Shown piece by piece: positions 60,048-64,000 of a stretch of 64,000 bases of DNA. This DNA comes from Paracoccaceae bacterium. Lineage in GTDB: Bacteria; Pseudomonadota; Alphaproteobacteria; Rhodobacterales; Rhodobacteraceae. Below the pieces are notes generated by a model. The model was not told the DNA's origin. It saw only the letters and a list, made by a program, of their open reading frames with translations, and did not search any database. The position numbers and the translations under genes are program-made. Location of the stretch: contig WRPH01000017.1 in NCBI GenBank assembly GCA_009773375.1, forward strand, positions 1 through 64,000. Direction: 5' to 3'. Position 1 is the stretch's first letter. The number at the start of each line of letters is the position of its first letter.

Positions 60048-60619
60048 AACGCCACATCTGCCTGCACGGCGTCGGCGGCACCGGCGCGTCGATGCGGCCT
60101 CTGGCCGATGCCTTGGGCCTGACCGTTCCGGCGCATTGCCCCGACGGGCCGGAGCCCTTCGACATGGGGCCGGGCCGTCAATGGTTCTCGGTCAACGGCG
60201 TGACCGAAGCCAACCGTCCCGCCCGCATCGCAGCAGCCATGCCCGCCTTCATCCGGGCCCTCGAAGCCTTTGGCGATCCGCGCGACAGCCTGCTGATCGG
60301 ATTTTCACAAGGCGCAATCATGGCCCTGCACGCGGTGGCCGCAGGGCTTCCCGTCGCGGGCGTCTTCGCCCTCTCCGGCCGCCTTGCCGGGCCGATTGCG
60401 CCCCGCGCCGACTGGCCAGCAATCACCCTTCTGCACGGCAGCGCAGACAGGGTCATGCCAGCTGCCATCGCCCACGCAACCGAAACCTGGTTGAAAGATG
60501 CCGGGGCAAAACCAGCGCTGCAAATCTTTGATGGGCTCGGCCACAGCATCGATGACCGGACACTGGCAGCGATCCGCAACGGGCTTGGCGGGGTCATGGC
60601 CCCGGACGGCCCTGCATGA
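60044..60619 (+). CDS. alpha/beta hydrolase (phospholipase/carboxylesterase type)
   Basis: 191-aa serine hydrolase. Nucleophile elbow LLIGFSQGAIMAL (Ser near residue 90), Asp in LLHGSADRVMPA and His in GLGHSIDD complete the triad. It is similar to small carboxylesterases. Start overlaps the dioxygenase stop. Likely cleaves an ester or ring-opened product in this pathway, which is inference. Confidence 0.85.
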   Translation: MKRHICLHGVGGTGASMRPLADALGLTVPAHCPDGPEPFDMGPGRQWFSVNGVTEANRPARIAAAMPAFIRALEAFGDPRDSLLIGFSQGAIMALHAVAAGLPVAGVFALSGRLAGPIAPRADWPAITLLHGSADRVMPAAIAHATETWLKDAGAKPALQIFDGLGHSIDDRTLAAIRNGLGGVMAPDGPA

Positions 60620-60631
60620 TGCCCCGCGCCT

Positions 60632-60665
60632 GTATGCAGATCGGCCCTGTACGCAGATCGGCCCT
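60632..60665 (+). repeat. 17-bp tandem duplication
   Basis: GTATGCAGATCGGCCCT and GTACGCAGATCGGCCCT stand side by side, one mismatch, 12 bases after the esterase stop. Probably a replication-slippage duplication close to the IS3 fragment. Confidence 0.8.
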
Positions 60666-60716
60666 GCAGGCTTGAGGTGCCCCCTGTTCGGATCAGCAAC
60701 GTGGCAAGATCAGCGG

Positions 60717-60842
60717 ATGGGCAAGCAAGATCGGTTTGCCGACGCGTTCAAGCGGGAAACGGTTGCACAGGGTGTCGAGCGCGGGCACGCAGTCAGCGAT
60801 ACTGCTGATCGGCTCGGGATCAGCACCAGGTCGCCTCTATAG
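60717..60842 (+). mobile_element. IS3-family transposase OrfA fragment (N-terminal)
   Basis: 41 codons reading RFADAFKRETVAQGVERGHAVSDTADRLGIST-RSPL then stop. This is the N-terminal helix-turn-helix of IS3 OrfA (R-F-x-x-E-F-K-x-x-A-V-x-Q-V-x-E-R-G-x-x-V-x-x-V-A-x-R-L-G-I-S). The rest of OrfA and OrfB is absent. Bases around 60674 (TGAGGTGCCCCC) may be the terminal repeat. Confidence 0.6.
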
Positions 60843-61128
60843 ATGCAAGGCGCTGTAGTCGAAACCTGTTGGGGTGCGCCTCACCGAGGCAGCGGCATCC
60901 TGAAAAACGACCGCCCCGCATGTTGCGCGCGAATCCTCCCGTTTGCGGCTTGCAGGCAGACCGCCGCCGGGCAGCAGGTTCATCCGGGATCGTCGGGCCA
61001 TGGTTTCCGTGCACGCGATGTGCCGGTTTCTGCTGCTGCATGTCAGCGGGTTTCACGCATGCCCGCCACATCGCAAATCGTTAAAAATTGATTAACACGA
61101 CACAGTCAACACACTGTTATATAATGAT
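60843..61128. other. intergenic stretch without a recognisable gene
   Basis: Between the IS3 fragment and the dnaE2 terminator. Short frames exist on both strands but none has recognisable similarity, and codon composition is not gene-like. The last 60 bases are AT-rich (TTAAAAATTGATTAACACG...TTATATAATG). Confidence 0.5.
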
Positions 61129-61129
61129 A

Positions 61130-61153
61130 AAAAAAGGTCCCGAGTTGGGACCA
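61130..61153 (-). terminator. dnaE2 terminator (repeated hairpin)
   Basis: On the minus strand GGTCCC-AACTC-GGGACC is followed by TTTTTTT, starting seven bases after the dnaE2 stop. The 17-base hairpin is identical to the second accBC terminator at 20414-20430. Confidence 0.88.
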
Positions 61154-61160
61154 CCCCGTT

Positions 61161-64000
61161 TCAGTGAAAATCCCGGCTGGGAAACAGCGCCTTGGCCTGA
61201 TCGCGCGGATGCCGCGCGCGCGTCCCCCGCTGCGGAGGCTGAATTTTCGTCACCACCGGCCTGCGCGTCTCATCCGCCCGCCCCTGCGTCGGATCAATCG
61301 CCTCGCCTTCCGGGTGGCCCAGCGTCGCCAGCTCGCCGGACACATCCTCGAGCCTCTCGGCGATCAGATGCACCACCTGCCCCTCCCGCTCCAGCCGCCC
61401 CGTCACCCGCAACAGCCGCCCCCCCAGCACCGCCGAACGGAAGGCCTGATAGACCCGCGTCCACACCACCACATTGCAAACCCCGGTCTCATCCTCCAGC
61501 GTGATGAAGATCACCCCCGAGGCGGTGCCGGGCCGCTGCCGGGTGATCACCAGCCCGCAGACCATCACCCGCTGCGGCGGCACCCGGATCAGCTGATCAT
61601 GCGGCGTCAGCCCCGGCATCTTGGGCCGCAACAGCTCCATCGGATGCGCCCGCAACGACAGCCGCAGCGCCAGATAATCCTCGATCACCTCCTCGCCCAG
61701 CGTCATCAACGGCAACTGCACCGCAGGTTCCTGCCCGCCCTCGCCGTCCCGGCCCGCAAACAGCGGCAAGGGCCGCGCCGCCCGGATCGCCCGCACCTGC
61801 CACAGCGCGTCGCGTCGCAGCAGACCCAGACAGCCGAACCCATCCGCCTCGGCCAGCAGGTCCAGCACCGCAGGGGCCAACCCCGCCCGCAACCACAGGC
61901 TTTCCACATCCGGATAGCCATTGCCCCGCGCCGCCACCAGCCAGCCGGCGTCTTCCTCGCGCAGCCCCTTGATCTGCCGCAACCCCAGCCGCAGCGCCAA
62001 CCGCCCATCCGCCCGCCGCTCCAGCTGATTGTCCCAACCAGAGTCATTCACCGACACCGCCCGCACCTCCACCCCATGCTCGCGCGCATCCCGCACGATC
62101 TGGGCAGGGGCATAGAACCCCATCGGCTGCGCATTCAGCAGCGCACAGGCAAAAGCCGCCGGATGGTGCCGCTTCAACCAGGCCGAGACATAGACCAGCA
62201 AAGCAAAGCTGGCGGCGTGGCTTTCCGGAAAGCCGTATTCGCCAAACCCCTCGATCTGGGCAAAGCAGCGCTCGGCAAAATCGGGGGCATAGCCGCGCGC
62301 CAGCATGCCGCCGACGAAGCGGTCGCGGAAGGTCGAGATTGTGCCCATCCGCCGGAATGTCGCCAGACTGCGGCGCAACTGATCCGCCTCGCCGGGATCG
62401 AACCCCGCCGCCACCACCGCGATCTGCATCGCCTGTTCCTGAAACAGCGGCACCCCCAGCGTGCGGCCCAGCACCTCGCGCAATTCCTCTGAAGGCAGCT
62501 CCACCGCCTCGCGGCCCTGACGGCGGTTGATATAGGGATGCACCATGCCGCCCTGAATTGGTCCCGGCCGGACGATGGCAACCTCGATCACCAGATCGTA
62601 AAACACCCGTGGCCGCATGCGGGGCAGGAAGTTCATCTGCGCCCGGCTTTCCACTTGAAACACCCCCACCGCATCGGCGCGGCACAGCATCTCATAGACC
62701 GCAGGGTCCTCTTTCGGCACCGTCGCCAGCGTCAGCCTTGGCCCGCCCTGCGCCGCGACCAGATCAAGGCTTTTGCGGATGCAGGTCAGCATGCCCAGGG
62801 CCAGAATATCCACCTTGAGGATTTTCAGCGCGTCGAGGTCGTCCTTGTCCCATTCGATCACGGTCCGCCCCTCCATTGCGGCGGGGCCGATCGGGCACAG
62901 CTCATCCAGCCGGTTCTGGGTGATGACAAAGCCGCCGACATGCTGCGACAGATGGCGCGGAAAACCGATGATCTCGGCAATCAGCCGCAGCGTCAGCGCA
63001 AGGCGGCGGTCGGTCGGGTCCAGCCCGATTTCGGCCAGCCGTGCCGGATCGGGCGCGTGCGAGGACCATCCCCAGCTTTGCCCGGCAATCGCCGCAACGA
63101 TGTCCTGGCTTAACCCCATCACCTTGCCGACCTCGCGCACCGCCGCGCGCGAGCGGAAATGGATCACCGTTGCGGTCAACCCGGCGCGGTGGCGGCCATA
63201 TTTTTCATAGATATGCTGGATCACCTCTTCGCGGCGTTCGTGTTCGAAGTCGACGTCAATATCGGGCGGCTCGCCGCGGGCCTCGGATATGAAACGTTCG
63301 AACACCATCTGGGTGACGCCGGGAGGCACCTCGGTCACCCCCAGCGCATAGCAGACCACCGAATTTGCCGCCGAGCCGCGGCCTTGGCACAGGATCCCCC
63401 GGCTGCGGGCAAAGCTGACGATGTCATGCACCGTCAGGAAATAGGCGGCGAAGCCCAGCTTGTCGATCAGGCGCAATTCCTTGGTGATCTTGGCTTTTGT
63501 GTCGGCATCAACCCCGTGCGGGAACCGGCGTGCCAAACCTTCGGCGGTCAGCCGTTCCAGCCGCGTCTGTGCGGGTTCATCCTGACTGGCCTCATGCGGG
63601 TAGTCATAAGACAGCTCGTCGAGCGAGAAGGTGCAGCGGGTGGCAATCTCCAGCGTGCGGCGCAGCGCGGCGGGGTGGTCGCGAAACATCCGCGCCATGT
63701 CTGTCGGCGATTTCAGCCGCCGTTCCGCATTGGCCAGCGCCCGACGGCCCAAGGTGTCAATCGTGCAGCCCTCGCGCAGGCAGGTCAGCACATCGGCCAA
63801 GGGGCGGCGGGCACCGTGATGCATCAGCACATCGCCCACCGCCACCAGTGGCAGCGCCGCCGCCCGCGACAGCGCCGCCAAGGTGTTGAAGCGGCGCGGA
63901 TCATGGCCATCATAGCGCGGGGCCGCGCCCAGAAACACATGGCCGGGAAAGTGGCGCAGGATCGGGGTGAACAGGCTGACCGGCACGGCACCGGCCAAAG
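61161..64000 (-). CDS. dnaE2: error-prone DNA polymerase III alpha subunit DnaE2 (N-terminus beyond window)
   Basis: About 945 residues visible; the gene enters from the window edge, so the N-terminal PHP part is incomplete. The polymerase core includes SRGILCQGRGSAANSVVCYALGVT, the catalytic Asp motif EPPDIDVDFEHERREEVIQHIYEKYGR, AVGVFQVESRAQM, RPGPIQGGMVHPYI and PLFQEQAMQIAVVAAGF. A C-terminal OB fold (VMVCGLVITRQRPGTASGVIFITLEDETG) precedes a tail ending FPSRDFH, typical of DnaE2. It performs SOS mutagenesis with ImuA/ImuB, normally upstream, i.e. outside the window. Confidence 0.94.
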   Translation of the reverse strand, partial: LAGAVPVSLFTPILRHFPGHVFLGAAPRYDGHDPRRFNTLAALSRAAALPLVAVGDVLMHHGARRPLADVLTCLREGCTIDTLGRRALANAERRLKSPTDMARMFRDHPAALRRTLEIATRCTFSLDELSYDYPHEASQDEPAQTRLERLTAEGLARRFPHGVDADTKAKITKELRLIDKLGFAAYFLTVHDIVSFARSRGILCQGRGSAANSVVCYALGVTEVPPGVTQMVFERFISEARGEPPDIDVDFEHERREEVIQHIYEKYGRHRAGLTATVIHFRSRAAVREVGKVMGLSQDIVAAIAGQSWGWSSHAPDPARLAEIGLDPTDRRLALTLRLIAEIIGFPRHLSQHVGGFVITQNRLDELCPIGPAAMEGRTVIEWDKDDLDALKILKVDILALGMLTCIRKSLDLVAAQGGPRLTLATVPKEDPAVYEMLCRADAVGVFQVESRAQMNFLPRMRPRVFYDLVIEVAIVRPGPIQGGMVHPYINRRQGREAVELPSEELREVLGRTLGVPLFQEQAMQIAVVAAGFDPGEADQLRRSLATFRRMGTISTFRDRFVGGMLARGYAPDFAERCFAQIEGFGEYGFPESHAASFALLVYVSAWLKRHHPAAFACALLNAQPMGFYAPAQIVRDAREHGVEVRAVSVNDSGWDNQLERRADGRLALRLGLRQIKGLREEDAGWLVAARGNGYPDVESLWLRAGLAPAVLDLLAEADGFGCLGLLRRDALWQVRAIRAARPLPLFAGRDGEGGQEPAVQLPLMTLGEEVIEDYLALRLSLRAHPMELLRPKMPGLTPHDQLIRVPPQRVMVCGLVITRQRPGTASGVIFITLEDETGVCNVVVWTRVYQAFRSAVLGGRLLRVTGRLEREGQVVHLIAERLEDVSGELATLGHPEGEAIDPTQGRADETRRPVVTKIQPPQRGTRARHPRDQAKALFPSRDFH

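Noticed and set aside
14760..60842. the IS3 OrfB fragment at 14.8 kb and OrfA fragment at 60.7 kb as two halves of one split element
   Set aside because: They lie 46 kb apart, their ends show no shared terminal repeat that I can find, and nothing else supports a single rearranged copy.
1..64000. CRISPR array, prophage or canonical defence island
   Set aside because: No regularly spaced direct repeats, no structural phage genes and no recognisable defence genes; only isolated recombinase and IS fragments.

Overview
The window reads as chromosomal DNA from a high-GC alphaproteobacterium, most likely a member of the Rhodobacterales (Rhodobacter/Gemmobacter/Tabrizicola-like). This is inferred from protein content and gene order, for example accB-accC-aat next to a DUF2155-mlaD-NDUFA12-like run, the clpP-clpX pair, and a ubiTUV / ubiDX / ric / nnrS cluster. 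No database search was possible, so names rest on recognised motifs, lengths and neighbourhoods.

Layout. 1-97: right end of an IS66-type insertion sequence. 0.2-8.7 kb and 15.7-18.3 kb: a split locus for reductive pyrimidine catabolism (dihydropyrimidinase, beta-ureidopropionase-type hydrolase, PreA, PreT, an NMT1/ThiY-type ABC importer and a RutR-like TetR regulator with twin palindromic operators). A GIY-YIG gene bracketed by a 27-bp inverted repeat sits inside it. 8.8-15.7 kb: FkbM methyltransferase, UPF0303, cupin, a second TetR, Kup, a luciferase-like oxidoreductase, then a scar with an RTX-protein remnant and an IS3 transposase fragment. 18.5-28.5 kb: accBC with tandem terminators, aat overlapping DUF2155 antisense, mlaD, an NDUFA12-like gene, a B12-binding mutase-like protein, clpX, clpP and an EnvZ-like kinase. 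28.6-30.2 kb: a frameshifted metallo-beta-lactamase-fold gene, tRNA-Asn and recombinase remnants.

30.3-37.6 kb: ModE-like regulator and modABC with a Mo-box-like palindrome, a Lon-like protease, a DUF2478 protein, a lytic transglycosylase and tRNA-Glu. 37.8-38.3 kb: two overlapping small membrane-protein genes. 38.5-43.5 kb: MarR regulator divergent from homogentisate catabolism (hmgA-maiA-fahA-MBL protein). 43.8-48.1 kb: a three-gene signalling cluster with a membrane-anchored REC / degenerate-GGDEF protein, a PAS histidine kinase and a paralogous REC / degenerate-GGDEF protein. 48.5-55.1 kb: ubiTUV (ubiU frameshifted) divergent from ubiD-ubiX-ric-nnrS, with an FNR/DNR-type box between them, which suggests low-oxygen or nitrosative control of anaerobic ubiquinone synthesis and nitric-oxide defence. 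55.2-56.0 kb: decayed abrB and phnF-like fragments. 56.1-60.6 kb: LysR regulator divergent from a run suited to quinone or aromatic detoxification. 60.7-64.0 kb: IS3 OrfA fragment and the 3' part of dnaE2.

Most of the window is ordinary core or catabolic chromosome. The parts that deserve most attention are the degenerate-GGDEF signalling cluster, the B12-dependent mutase-like protein with two long upstream hairpins, the GIY-YIG/inverted-repeat unit, and the ubiUV reading-frame fusion.
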